Part shown: piece after piece, positions 19,111 through 26,889 of the stretch
Position numbering within the stretch: position 1 is the first letter of the stretch
Layout: every line of letters begins with the position of its first letter
Source of the DNA: Prorocentrum cordatum
Taxonomy: Eukaryota > Sar > Dinophyceae > Prorocentrales > Prorocentraceae
Direction: 5' to 3'
Assembly (NCBI GenBank): GCA_963575745.1
Contig: CAUYUJ010016072.1
Location: forward strand, 257,501-298,500
DNA: 41,000 nucleotides
Program-made: the position numbers and the translations under genes
The notes under the pieces: model-generated
Told to the model about the DNA's origin: nothing
Databases searched by the model: none
The model's input: the letters and a program-made list of their open reading frames with translations, nothing else

Positions 19111-20019
19111 GGGGAGGACGGCGGCGGCCTTCAACTGGATTGTGCTGCTCTGGATGGGGCTCGCCTGGACGACGAGCTTCAATGGGTGGGGCGCGTGATG
19201 TCTGTGGTCTCATCGTTCTCACTTTCTGCTCCTTTCGACTTGCAGGGTGTTTTCGATCAGACAATGATGTGGGAAGTCGTCTTCTGGGATATCAATCTCA
19301 CACACGAGCGCATCGGCATGTTTCTTCCAGATCGTTTCGATTGTATCCTTCGCGACGGCACAATACATTGCATATGGGACCCAAGGAAAACCAAAAAGGA
19401 CCGTGGAGCCAATCACATTTCGTCTTGGGCTGCACTGGCAGACGAGTCCGAGTCGGATAGGGCAGATGATCATGTTTTCCATTCCCTTTCCGACGATGAT
19501 CCAGAATTGAGGCGCGACATAGGCATCCAATTGTTCGGGGCAGATTTTGATGCAAGTGATGCGTCGTCGTCCCTATTTTTGCCAACACCTGACGCATCCG
19601 AGGGTAGCGGCGACGAAGATCCTTCGTTGCCGTCTGGACCTCTTGTGGAGCCAGCGCCAGCGGGTCCTCCGTTGCCGCCTCCTGTGGAGCCCCCTCCCCC
19701 TCCACCAGCGCCACCTGCAGGAGGTTCCTATTTCCAGTTGCGCATTGGCGCTCTCGACGTGCAGCGTGCACCCTCCAAGAGGTCCAAGTGCACAGTGTGT
19801 GGCGAATTTATCCCGCTTCGCGGGTTGCGTTTGGAGGTTAGCATTGCCGTGCGAAAGCCTGCGTGCTATCGGCACGTTGGTTGTTCAACTTGCGACAACA
19901 CTCCGTATCAGGAGGGTAGTCATCGAATCATCTCGGATGCTAGGTTGCGCGACGTGTGGACTGATGAAGAGCTTGCCGAGATTGACGCATGCCTCGCGAG
20001 GCTGCAGGGGCCTCCATAG
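19111..20019 (+). CDS. Protein with PARP-type-like zinc finger (5' end uncertain)
   Basis: The frame is open from 19111, after a stop at 19108. The reading LQLDCAALDGARLDDELQW runs to 19185, a 60-nt GT-AG intron (19186-19245) follows, and the main exon resumes with GVFDQTMMWEVVFWDINLTH and ends at a stop at 20017. If the intron is retained the frame also stays open, so the start could instead be ATG 19198 or 19264. The protein has an acidic linker, a Pro-rich stretch (about 19650-19720) and a zinc finger: SKCTVCGEFIPLRGLRLE then CYRHVGC, with Cys codons 19789 and 19798, His 19873 and Cys 19882. The CxxC-x-x-x-I-x-x-G-x-R-L ... H-x2-C order matches PARP-type fingers, which bind DNA breaks. A D/E-rich C-terminal helix closes the protein. 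I infer a nuclear nucleic-acid-binding role, with moderate certainty only for the finger. Confidence 0.6.
   Translation, partial: GEDGGGLQLDCAALDGARLDDELQWVGRVMSVVSSFSLSAPFDLQGVFDQTMMWEVVFWDINLTHERIGMFLPDRFDCILRDGTIHCIWDPRKTKKDRGANHISSWAALADESESDRADDHVFHSLSDDDPELRRDIGIQLFGADFDASDASSSLFLPTPDASEGSGDEDPSLPSGPLVEPAPAGPPLPPPVEPPPPPPAPPAGGSYFQLRIGALDVQRAPSKRSKCTVCGEFIPLRGLRLEVSIAVRKPACYRHVGCSTCDNTPYQEGSHRIISDARLRDVWTDEELAEIDACLARLQGPP
19186..19245 (+). other. Predicted 60-nt GT-AG intron
   Basis: Begins GTGGGGCGCG after CTTCAATGG and ends TTCGACTTGCAG before GGTGTTTTCG, with a pyrimidine-rich stretch (CTCACTTTCTGCTCCTTTC). Its length is a multiple of three and the frame is preserved at phase 0. 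The downstream G after AG fits the AG|G context often seen in dinoflagellate introns. Confidence 0.55.
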
Positions 20020-20327
20020 TGCGTGCATGTACTGTCACTGCTGGTGTTTCGCGCCTCTGACTTGCTGCAAAACACCTTTGGCACCAGCCCCGACGTCATG
20101 ATGGCACTCATGTGCGCTCGCGTAAAGTTCTTCGTGGGCATTGTAGTAGCCTCTCATCTTGCATGCCGCCACCTTCACATGCCACACTCATAGCACGTGC
20201 GGCACGGCATAGCGGTTCCTCAAACAGTGCGTTGTGCCGTCTTCTGGGTGCCTCTCTTTGGGATCCTTGGTCGATTAGGTAGGTGGCCTTTCTTCTGGGG
20301 TCTTCTTGGTGCATCTCTTTGGAGCTC
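20020..20327. other. Spacer ending in CTTGGG-type repeat
   Basis: The first 200 bp is unassigned. From 20235 two ~61 bp units occur (CGTCTTCTGGGTGCCTCTCT and GGTCTTCTTGGTGCATCTCT) that belong to the CTTGGG-type family. They run up to the relict spliced leader. Confidence 0.6.
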
Positions 20328-20351
20328 TCCGTAGCCATTTTTGGCTCAAAG
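20328..20351 (+). other. Relict dinoflagellate spliced leader (T5 variant)
   Basis: TCCGTAGCCATTTTTGGCTC then AAAG. It equals DinoSL except for one extra T in the T-run and one extra A before the final G. It precedes the HU-like gene, whose ATG is 62 bases downstream, as expected for a recycled cDNA. Confidence 0.88.
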
Positions 20352-20413
20352 TTTGGTCCCGACGACCCGCTCCATATATCTTACTGTAGCAATCCAAGAG
20401 GGACCTCTTGGCC

Positions 20414-21022
20414 ATGGCCAAGCGGAGGCCCACGAGAAAGGTCAAAAGGGGCGTGCTCGAGCATCGTGCGTGGAAGACACAATCATCCAAGTGCAAGTCT
20501 TTCCAGCAGCTGGGGGAGGAGATCACCCAGCGGCTTAATATGAAGAAGGGGTCGGGGCAGGCGTTCCTCACGTGCTTCGCGAACATTTTCACTGAAGAGC
20601 TCCTGTTGGGAAAGAACTTCTTCTTGCCAGGCATCGGTGTTTTCGTGGTGGATCACAAAAACAAAGGGTCAGACCACGAGAAGATGGTGTTCGGGAAACT
20701 AATCATGATCAAAGGCAAGCAGCCGCTTGCAGAGGTCAAGTTCACGGCTTTTGGCAACCTCGAGGAGGCGCTCACCAAGACCACCATCGCCGACAACTCT
20801 TCGAGCTCCAGCGACACTGAACACACGCAGGGGTCGTCACTTGCATCGTCCAGCTCCGTGGGGGACGCCACTGAGTTCGACGGCCTTTTTCCCAGCACGC
20901 CTCCGCCGCTCGAGCTTCGCGCCAGCCGCGCCGCCCTGCCAAGCCCCGTTGGCCCTTCCATGGTTCTGGAGCAGCAGTCTCGTGAAGTCGAGAGGCCATG
21001 CATCCCCACGAACGCCATTTAG
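20414..21022 (+). CDS. HU/IHF-like DNA-binding protein (202 aa)
   Basis: Residues 1-13 are basic (MAKRRPTRKVKRG), a possible nuclear localisation signal. Residues about 29-120 follow the HU/IHF pattern: SFQQLGEEITQRLNMKKG (first helix pair), FLTCFANIFTEELLLGK (second helix), FFLPGIGVFVV (the conserved LPG-G-F turn before the beta arms, residues 71-77), then a short arm region KGSDHEKMVFGKLIMIKG and VKFTAFGNLEEAL at the C-terminal helix. Bacterial HU is about 90 aa; here a Ser/Pro-rich tail of about 80 residues is added. HU-like folds bind and bend DNA; dinoflagellates are known to use HU-derived histone-like proteins in chromatin. The gene is intronless and has a relict spliced leader 62 bp upstream. 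The ATG at 20414 is preferred to an upstream TTG. No stops or shifts are seen, so it may be functional. Confidence 0.65.
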   Translation: MAKRRPTRKVKRGVLEHRAWKTQSSKCKSFQQLGEEITQRLNMKKGSGQAFLTCFANIFTEELLLGKNFFLPGIGVFVVDHKNKGSDHEKMVFGKLIMIKGKQPLAEVKFTAFGNLEEALTKTTIADNSSSSSDTEHTQGSSLASSSSVGDATEFDGLFPSTPPPLELRASRAALPSPVGPSMVLEQQSREVERPCIPTNAI

Positions 21023-21463
21023 AGTAAATTTAGAGCCCAGGTAGATTGACTGGCGAAACCCAGACTCGTCTCGGAGCATGTGCGAGCTTGGTCCCAGGCT
21101 CAGTGCGCGCAGGAAAGAGTAGTTCTACCCGATATGACCTTTTGTGCCCTCTATGGTAGAAGCGATGCGGCCATGCGTGGATGTGCATTGCGTCGGACTG
21201 CCAATGCCACCAGCGTCTGGTCGAAATGATGTGTTTATGTGTGTGTGTGTGCGATTAGGGCCTAGCCTAGCGCCTAGCGTGTACCTAAGCTCGTGGTCTG
21301 GGGGTTTGTGCCCGATGGTCGTCCAATGCCATAGCAGTGTTCGTTTCCTGGCGCCTTTGGTGGAGCCTCATGGTTGGTGCCGTCTGGCTTCCAGCCCCTG
21401 GCCTGTAGCAGATACCGCTGTTTGGGGTTCACGCGCTGGCGCTGCACCTGCGACGTGGGTGCT
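21023..21463. other. Unassigned spacer
   Basis: Ordinary sequence with a short (GT)n run at 21239-21251 and repeated CCTAGCCTAGCGCCTAGC words near 21262. No coding frame is supported. Confidence 0.5.
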
Positions 21464-21485
21464 GCTGTTGCCATTTGGGCTCAAG
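21464..21485 (+). other. Relict dinoflagellate spliced leader (diverged)
   Basis: GTTGCCATTTGGGCTCAAG differs from the DinoSL core GTAGCCATTTTGGCTCAAG at two positions. The ATG of the next open frame follows after 14 bases. Confidence 0.65.
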
Positions 21486-21499
21486 ACCGCGTTGTCTTT

Positions 21500-22525
21500 A
21501 TGGCGGTATACCAGTACCAGAAATTGTTGATAGTTGTGGTGGCCGCCATGGCGGCCCCCGTTGAAGGTTCCCCGCACATCAAGGTGAGAGGCAAACCCTT
21601 GTTCTTCAGCATCGAGGTTGGCGGCCTCCAGCCAGAACAGTACGGTACCGTTCGTTTACAATTGCCAGTGGGCTTGCAGGTCAAACCCGCTCCGCTACCT
21701 GTCCAACCAAATGTGCCGCCGCCAGTGGTGCTACCTCACATCGGTTCTCAACCGCCAGCGGGCCCCGCACGGCAAGCTGATCCAGCGCCTGCAGTTCGTT
21801 CGCCCGCGCAGCCCGAGCGAACGGCTCAGAGTGCAAGTGCTCGTTCGACCGACCCAAACGCCATGCTCGCCATGAAGAAACGCAGTCACGACGATGACGG
21901 TTCTAGCGACGTGGAGGTAGTCTCAGTTTCAGGGGCCAGCGGTTCGGGCAGCAACGGGTTGCAACTTCCTGTTCCCAATTATCCTCCACAGGACGTGGGG
22001 GGCAACGCGCAGGAAGCAGGAGGCCCACGTGTGAAAGTGAACTGGATCGCGAAGAACGCCCACTTACATCACGAGAGTGCCGACGGGACCTCCCAGAGTG
22101 CCGACCAGAAGGGCCGCCACTTGCCTCGCCCTGTTTCGGGGACCACGCCGCTGCTCCCGCATGAGACCTTGACGGATTCGCTCACAATTCCAGCGACGAT
22201 TGACCCGTATTCTTCACCGCCGAGATCCAAGAGCAAAGGTGCCGAGTTGAGTGGCGATCGTTTGCGCGCATCTTTGGGCCAAGATGGCGACGGAAGGTCA
22301 AGATCGAGGTCACCCCCAGCAGCTAGGGGGGCACAGCCAGGCGATCATGTCAGTGACAGCGCGCCCTCTGGCCCCGACCAGCTGGAGCTCTCGCAGCCAG
22401 CATCCACAGAGATGCCATCTTCTCTAGAGAAGATCTTGGCAAACTTCGGCTTGCGCGGTGTAGGTGAGCCTTTGCTAGATGACACTCTTCCCCCTGACAC
22501 GTTGCCACCCGACTCGCAGCTATAG
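21500..22525 (+). CDS. Unknown low-complexity protein (341 aa)
   Basis: I do not recognise this protein. The start at ATG 21500 is chosen because it follows the relict spliced leader by 14 bases; a second ATG lies at 21548. The N-terminus YQKLLIVVVAAMAAPVEG is hydrophobic, so a signal peptide or anchor is possible. Residues near 24-60 (HIKVRGKPLFFSIEVGG, YGTVRLQLPVG) look like a small beta-rich fold. Most of the rest is rich in Pro, Ser, Gln and Asp, with charged stretches (KKRSHDDDGSSDVEVVS, SRSRSPPAARG), and ends with LEKILANFGLRGVGEPLLD and a Pro-Asp repeat. It is intronless and free of stops. The RS-like part could suggest a nuclear RNA- or chromatin-associated protein, but this is only composition. 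It could also be a decayed exon of a longer gene. Confidence 0.5.
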   Translation: MAVYQYQKLLIVVVAAMAAPVEGSPHIKVRGKPLFFSIEVGGLQPEQYGTVRLQLPVGLQVKPAPLPVQPNVPPPVVLPHIGSQPPAGPARQADPAPAVRSPAQPERTAQSASARSTDPNAMLAMKKRSHDDDGSSDVEVVSVSGASGSGSNGLQLPVPNYPPQDVGGNAQEAGGPRVKVNWIAKNAHLHHESADGTSQSADQKGRHLPRPVSGTTPLLPHETLTDSLTIPATIDPYSSPPRSKSKGAELSGDRLRASLGQDGDGRSRSRSPPAARGAQPGDHVSDSAPSGPDQLELSQPASTEMPSSLEKILANFGLRGVGEPLLDDTLPPDTLPPDSQL

Positions 22526-22571
22526 TCTTCTTACGTGTGCTACATATCGAGACAGCGCCATGCGCGCACCA

Positions 22572-22775
22572 GGCTAACGGAGTCATCGTCATCATCATCC
22601 TCACCATCACCATCGTATACCACCATCACCACCATCACAGCCAACATTCGATCATCATCATCACCATCACCACACTTTTCATTTGCATGCTCGTCGTCAC
22701 CGTCACACCATCATTGTCTCCCTTCCTCCTCCCCTCCATCCTTCCATCCCTCCTCGCCCTCCCCTCCTCCCATAG
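22572..22775. repeat. (CAT/CAC)n and CTCC tract, copy 1
   Basis: CATCATCATCACCATC-type triplets to about 22715 followed by C/T-rich CCTCCCCTCCATCC. It ends at ATAGGACAAAGACACGTC. The same order occurs at 35205-35500, directly before the second copy of the block. Confidence 0.85.
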
Positions 22776-23665
22776 GACAAAGACACGTCTTGGGTTAGAC
22801 TTAGACACGTCGGGTTAGACATGGTATGGTCTCTGTACGTCTTGAGTTAGGTGCGTATGTCTTGGGTTTCAAGTATGCGCATGGCATCTCAAGGCAGTCT
22901 TGGGGCCATATTGGGACTCTTAGCGCAATCTTGGGCAGTTTGGGGCTAGTAGGTATGTGTGCTTTGGGTTGCACGTGAGCTTTAGGCATTCAGGGGCATC
23001 TTAGGGCGTCTTCGGTCCCTGATGGGCGTATTGGGGTCTTTATGCACATCTTGGGCATTAGCCCTAGGCTTCCGCCTGCCGCCCGTTTGATCCCCAAGGG
23101 TTGGATTGGGTCCGCGAATGGGGGCTCCCACGGGCGGGGGCGAAGGTCACGACCACCCTCCCTTCCAGTCCCAAGGGCTGGGAGGGGGTGCGAGGGTGGT
23201 GACTGCCCGTCCCAACCCCCTGTTCGCGGACGAATGGGGGCTCGCACGGGCGGGGGGGAAGGTCACGACCCCCCTCCCCTCCAGCCCAAGTGGCTCGGAA
23301 GGGGGGGTGGGGGGGGGCGAGAGTAGTGACTGTCCGTCCCAACTCCTGTTCGCCTAGATCCCGTGATCCGCGTGAGGGGTGCGCCTTTCTTGTGTATTCT
23401 TTGGGCTCTTCGGGGGCGTCTTGGGCACGTTGGGATCTTGCCGTGCCCGCTTGGTTTGCCGTGCTGGTCTGCCTTGCTGCTCTGCAGTGCTGGTCTGCCG
23501 TGTCGGTCTGTTGCGCTGGTTTGCCATGTTGGTTTGCTTTGTTGGTCTGCCATGTTGGTCTGCCGTGCTGGTCTGCTCTACCGTGCGGGTCCATATGGGT
23601 CCTCGGCCTTCCAGGGCCCAGGGGTCTCAGGGCTGCCGTGCGGCTCTCTTGGGTGCTCTTCGGGT
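22776..23665 (+). repeat. Duplicated block A, copy 1 (paralogous to 35495-36350)
   Basis: Shared landmarks in order: CGTCTTGGGTTAG, GGCATCTCAAGGCAGTCTTG, GCGCAATCTTGGGCA, GAGCTTTAGGCATTCAGG, CGCGAATGGGGGCTCCCACG, GGGCGGGGGCGAAGGTC, CCGTGATCCGCGTGAGGG and a (GCTGGTCTGCC)n-like stretch (23450-23580) ending CGGCCTTCCAGGGCCCA. The two copies differ by many substitutions and small indels. No coding frame is conserved between them. Confidence 0.85.
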
Positions 23666-23676
23666 GTTTGGGGAGA

Positions 23677-23731
23677 TTGCGAGGATGTCTCACGCGACGC
23701 GTTGGGGAGATGGCGAGGATGTCTCAAGCGA
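23677..23731 (+). repeat. Two GAGGATGTCTC units outside the main arrays
   Basis: GCGAGGATGTCTCACGCGAC and GCGAGGATGTCTCAAGCGAC at a 30 bp spacing. The word is the core of the arrays at 7318-7860 and 10225-10890, here without the flanking LINE. Confidence 0.75.
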
Positions 23732-23962
23732 CAGGTGGTCTGATCTCCCAATGATCCCTGGTGCGAGCGTGGGTGAGGGCAGCAACGCACCAAACAAGAA
23801 CATAAACAGGTGGTCTGATCTCCCAATGATCCCTGGTGCGAGCGTGGGTGAGGGCAGCAACGCACCAAACAAAAAAAAACATAAACAGGTGGTCTGATCT
23901 CCCAGTGATCCCTGGTGCGAGCGTGGGTGAGGGCAGCAACGCACCAACAAAAAACAATCCAG
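23732..23962 (+). repeat. Near-identical tandem repeat, three copies of 75-79 bp
   Basis: Copies start at 23732, 23807 and 23886 with CAGGTGGTCTGATCTCCCA and run through GATCCCTGGTGCGAGCGTGG to GCAACGCACCAA. They differ mainly in the length of an A-run near the end, so the duplication is recent. Each unit starts just after CAG with GT and ends in ACAG. Confidence 0.95.
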
Positions 23963-24229
23963 TGGCGCTGCCGCGCGATTCCGCCACCGCGCTGATGATG
24001 ATGGCGATGTGGTGGTGCTGATGGTGCACGCCGTCCTCCATCCGCGTAACAATTGCACGCGTCTGAAACGATTGTGTGGGCTCATTGGGCGTCCTGGCTC
24101 TCCTCCTCATCCTCCTCCACATCTGCGTCTGGCCCTCCCCTCCTTTTCCGCAGCATTCTCTTTCAGCCGCCGACAGGGAGGAGGAAAGACGAATGGAAAT
24201 ATACATGTGGTTGTTTAGACGTTTCCGTG
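23963..24229. other. Unassigned spacer
   Basis: Contains GATGATGATGGCGATG-like sequence and a CTCCTCATCCTCCTCC stretch. No gene is supported. Confidence 0.5.
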
Positions 24230-24830
24230 TGCGCCAGACGTTCCACCGAGGGCACCGCGCGCCGCGCTGTCGGCGCGTCAAGCACCAATCTGTTAGATTG
24301 CGAGTCTGCGGGTCGCATCGCGGCAAGTCCTCTTGGCGCTTCAGCGCGCTGGCGAGCGCGCCGCGGCTTGTCCTCAACGCGGCAAGGCCGCCTCGTACGC
24401 GAGACGCCGCGTTTGCGAATCATGAGCTTCCCCGCGTTGCCGCGGGCGTGCAAGCGACGCACCCCAGCGGGGGATTATTTCTTTGGCGTCCGCGGCCGTC
24501 GACGCGGGCCACTGTTTCGCGCACGCGATAAGGTCCGATAGGGTAGTTCCCGTGCAACTGCAATCACTCAACGCGCTGTCCCGCGTAAGCATTACGCCTT
24601 TTCCAACGCCCACGGGGCTGTGGGGCCGCGTCGGCCCTGTGCTTGTATGGCGCCGTTGCGCGGCCGCGACGTGTGGCAACGTGCGCTTTAAACTGTTCGT
24701 TTGCGCTGGGTGGGGCAGCAGCGCGCGCGGTTGAAGACGTCGTCGCGCGGGCAGCTCGCAGAACCAGACCGTGCCGCATTGCGAGCGCTCATGGCTCAGC
24801 AGCGCGCAGGGTTGATGTCTGCGTTCCCTC
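24230..24830 (+). repeat. Duplicated block B, copy 1 (paralogous to 37250-37850)
   Basis: Shared landmarks include AATCTGTTAGATTGCGA, GGTCGCATC, GCTTGTCCTCAACGCG, GCCGCCTCGTACG, GCGAATCATGAGCTTCCCCG, CGTTGCCGCGGGCGTGC, CGCTGTCCCGCGTAAGC and TTGTATGGCGCCGTTG. It is very GC-rich. The open frames on both strands are long but have no shared stop or start pattern between copies, so I regard them as composition-driven. Confidence 0.85.
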
Positions 24831-24859
24831 CTTGGGTTGTGCTGCGGTAGAGGCCAGCC

Positions 24860-25165
24860 GTAGACCGCGTCCCACGATGCCCAGCTCCAAGGCAGGGCGG
24901 GGGGGGCGCGTGGCTGAAGATGAGGCAAAAGGCCACGGCGCGTGCCCCGTTGCAGCTCGGGCGGCCATTGGGCCAAGCCGTTGGTCGTGTAAAGGGCGCG
25001 TTGCTCGGCAACCATGACCATTCAGCAAGCCTTTGCCGCTGCACTACAGGACGAGGGGCAGGCCGCTGAGTTCGAGAAGTTTCGCGTCATTCAGCTCCGA
25101 TGGGCAGCCTTCCGACGTCCGAGATGTTGTTTGGCGTTTCCGCTCAGGGAGGGATGGAGATGTTG
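24860..25165 (+). repeat. Duplicated block C, copy 1 (paralogous to 36700-37015)
   Basis: Shared landmarks include GCTCCAAGGCAGGGC, GGCGCGTGGCTGA, GGGCCAAGCCGT, GGGCAGGCCGCTGAG, CATTCAGCTCCGATGG and CCGACGTCCGAGATG. In the second copy this block lies before block B; here it lies after it. Confidence 0.85.
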
Positions 25166-25800
25166 TTCTCTCAATGGTAAGGATTACTCACTGCCTAATT
25201 GAAGCTGGAATGTGAAGGGCTCATCTCACCTCGCTGCACTTTGCGCAATGCTCCGTCGCCCGACCAGCGGAGCGCGCCTCCGCCGCGAGAGCCCCCCCAC
25301 CCACCACTCCGTTCCATCTGTCGGCGCTTCTCCGAGCGAGGGTGGACAGAAGGGCGCGCCCTTCCGCTCCTCAGCTCGCAGCGACCTTTCAACGAGGGCG
25401 TAGCAGAGGGGCGGAAGGAAGGTGCCCAAGAGCGCGACGCCTTCCTTTATGGACACTGCGCCTGATGGTGGCCGCGATGGCGGGGGAGCACGCGCACGCG
25501 CGGCAGGCAATGGGCGAGAGCTTTGGCGAGCGGTGTCGCTCGTCTCATCTCTCCAGCATGTGCGGGGGGCGGGCCAGTGATAGCATGGGTGCAGCGTCGC
25601 TTCCAGGGGCTGCGATGGTTTGCGCGCGTCGCGCCTGCCGCGCGCAAAGGGCGGCCTCGGGCGCCTCGCCCGACTGTGCGCGTGCATCTGCGGCGCCACG
25701 TGCCCGCGCTCATTATCCATCAGCGGTGCACTGTGCGTAACAGATGGGCCCGCCTTTGGCCAGTTGCAGGCCATCGCTGGCCCAGTTTGCCTGACTCAGG
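25166..25800. other. Gene-free GC-rich spacer
   Basis: Open frames exist on both strands, as expected from the GC content. I see no domain, repeat unit or splice-supported exon. Confidence 0.5.
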
Positions 25801-25820
25801 TAGGCGTATTGAGGCCACAG

Positions 25821-25990
25821 CCGCTCCGATCGCCAGTGGTCGGCCGACCAATGGGGCCACCGCCCGCTCCGATCGCCAGGGATCGACCGACCAATGGGGG
25901 CACCGCCCGCTCCCATCACCAGCGATCGGCCGGCCAAGGGGGGCTCCGCCCGCTCCCATCACCAGGGATCGACCGGTGGTCGGGGCAAAA
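25821..25990 (+). repeat. 43-bp tandem repeat, four copies
   Basis: Units start at 25821, 25864, 25907 and 25950 with CCGCTCC(G/C)ATC(G/A)CCAG, followed by GATCG(G/A)CCG and CCAATGGGG. The spacing is exactly 43 bp. The last unit is cut after CGACCGGTGGTCGGGG. Confidence 0.95.
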
Positions 25991-25994
25991 TCGC

Positions 25995-26215
25995 TGCCCG
26001 ATTTCCATCCGAAAAAAAATGGAAAATCCGATAAAAAAATAGAAATTTCCATTTAAAAATGGAAAATCAGATTTTTTTCTCGAGTTCCTGAGCGGCCCAT
26101 GTTGAAATCGATAATTTTTCCCTTAGGCATTTTTCAGCCCAGGCAACTGCAGATTTTTTCCCCTTAGGCATTTTGCAGCCCAGGTCACTGGCGATCGCAG
26201 CGTGGTCTAAGTATA
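25995..26215. repeat. A/T-rich stretch with inverted ATTTCCATTT and a 41-bp direct repeat
   Basis: AAATTTCCATTTAAAAATGG contains inverted TTTCCATTT/AAATGGAAA words. Downstream, TTTTTCCCTTAGGCATTTTT, CAGCCCAGGCAACTG is repeated about 41 bp later as TTTTTCCCCTTAGGCATTTT, GCAGCCCAGGTCACTG. Confidence 0.75.
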
Positions 26216-26420
26216 ACACAACACAGCTTACCAGAAAAAGTGCTCCGAAAACGTCAATCTACCCCCCCCCCCCCGCGCCGCGCCGCGCGCGGGCGCCGCG
26301 GGTTGCGCCCGTGAGCGGACCATATCTGCTCGTCAGATAGCGACATCGGTGTGAATAGGCTGGGTGCTCTGCCACCAGGCAGTGTATACGCAGGCAATTG
26401 CGCGCGTAGGGTTGGGTGTC
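26216..26420. other. Unassigned spacer with C14 run
   Basis: Holds a C homopolymer (about 26262-26275) followed by an alternating CG-rich stretch. No gene. Confidence 0.5.
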
Positions 26421-26424
26421 GGGA

Positions 26425-26550
26425 GCGGTGGTGGTGGTGGTGGGGGTGGGTGGGGGAGTGGTGCGGTCTGGGGGCGTGGGGGGCGGCGTGGGCGCGGGTG
26501 GAGCGCGGGGGGAGTGCGCGCGGGGGGTGGGGTGGGAGAGGCGCGGCTCA
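26425..26550 (+). repeat. G-rich (GGT)n tract
   Basis: GGTGGTGGTGGTGGTGGGGG and following G-rich sequence hold many runs of three or more G at short spacing, the pattern able to form G-quadruplexes on the + strand. Confidence 0.8.
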
Positions 26551-26573
26551 CGAGCGTACCGCTAGACTTTAAA

Positions 26574-26885
26574 CGTTGTACTTCGCGCCCCTCGGGGTTT
26601 CGCGCCGAGGTGCCGAGGGCCGCGCGCAGTACGTCGCGCCTCACGGGGGCTTCGCGCCCAGGCGCTAAGGGCGCCGAGGGCCGCAGCGCTCTACATCGCG
26701 CCCCTCGGGGGCTTCGCGCCGAAGCGCCGCGGGCCGCGACGCACCGCTATACAGGGTACTTCGCGCTCCTCGGGGGTTCGCGCCGAGGTGCCGAGGGCCG
26801 CGAAGCACCGCTAAACGCTTTACATCGCGCCTTTCGGGGGCTGCGAGCCGAGGCGCCGAGGGCCGCGAAGTACCGCTAGCCGCTC
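26574..26885 (+). repeat. ~50-67 bp tandem repeat, five copies
   Basis: Each unit has CGCGCCCCTCGGGG, TTCGCGCCGAGG, CGCCGAGGGCCGCG and mostly ACCGCTA. Units start near 26578, 26630, 26692, 26758 and 26822. The CCCTCGGGG and CGCGCCGAGG/CCGAGGGC words make each unit partly self-complementary. Confidence 0.85.
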
Positions 26886-26889
26886 CCGA

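Noticed and set aside
14190-22525. Integrated DNA virus or polinton-like element carrying transposase-like, HU-like and zinc-finger genes
   Set aside because: No capsid, polymerase, packaging or integrase gene is recognisable, no terminal inverted repeats are seen, and relict leaders show independent retrocopy origins for three of the genes.
22790-22850. Telomere-like GGGTTAG words
   Set aside because: Only scattered single words within block A, no tandem TTTAGGG array.
23732-23962. CRISPR-like array
   Set aside because: Units are contiguous and nearly identical with no unique spacers, and the context is eukaryotic.
24958-24980. Leader-like GGCCATTGGGCCAAG
   Set aside because: The paralogous copy at 36800 reads GGCCGCTGGGCCAAG, so it belongs to block C.
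24374-25021. 215-codon minus-strand frame in duplicated block B/C
   Set aside because: The paralogous block at 36.7-37.85 kb does not keep the same frame, start or stop, and base composition explains its length.
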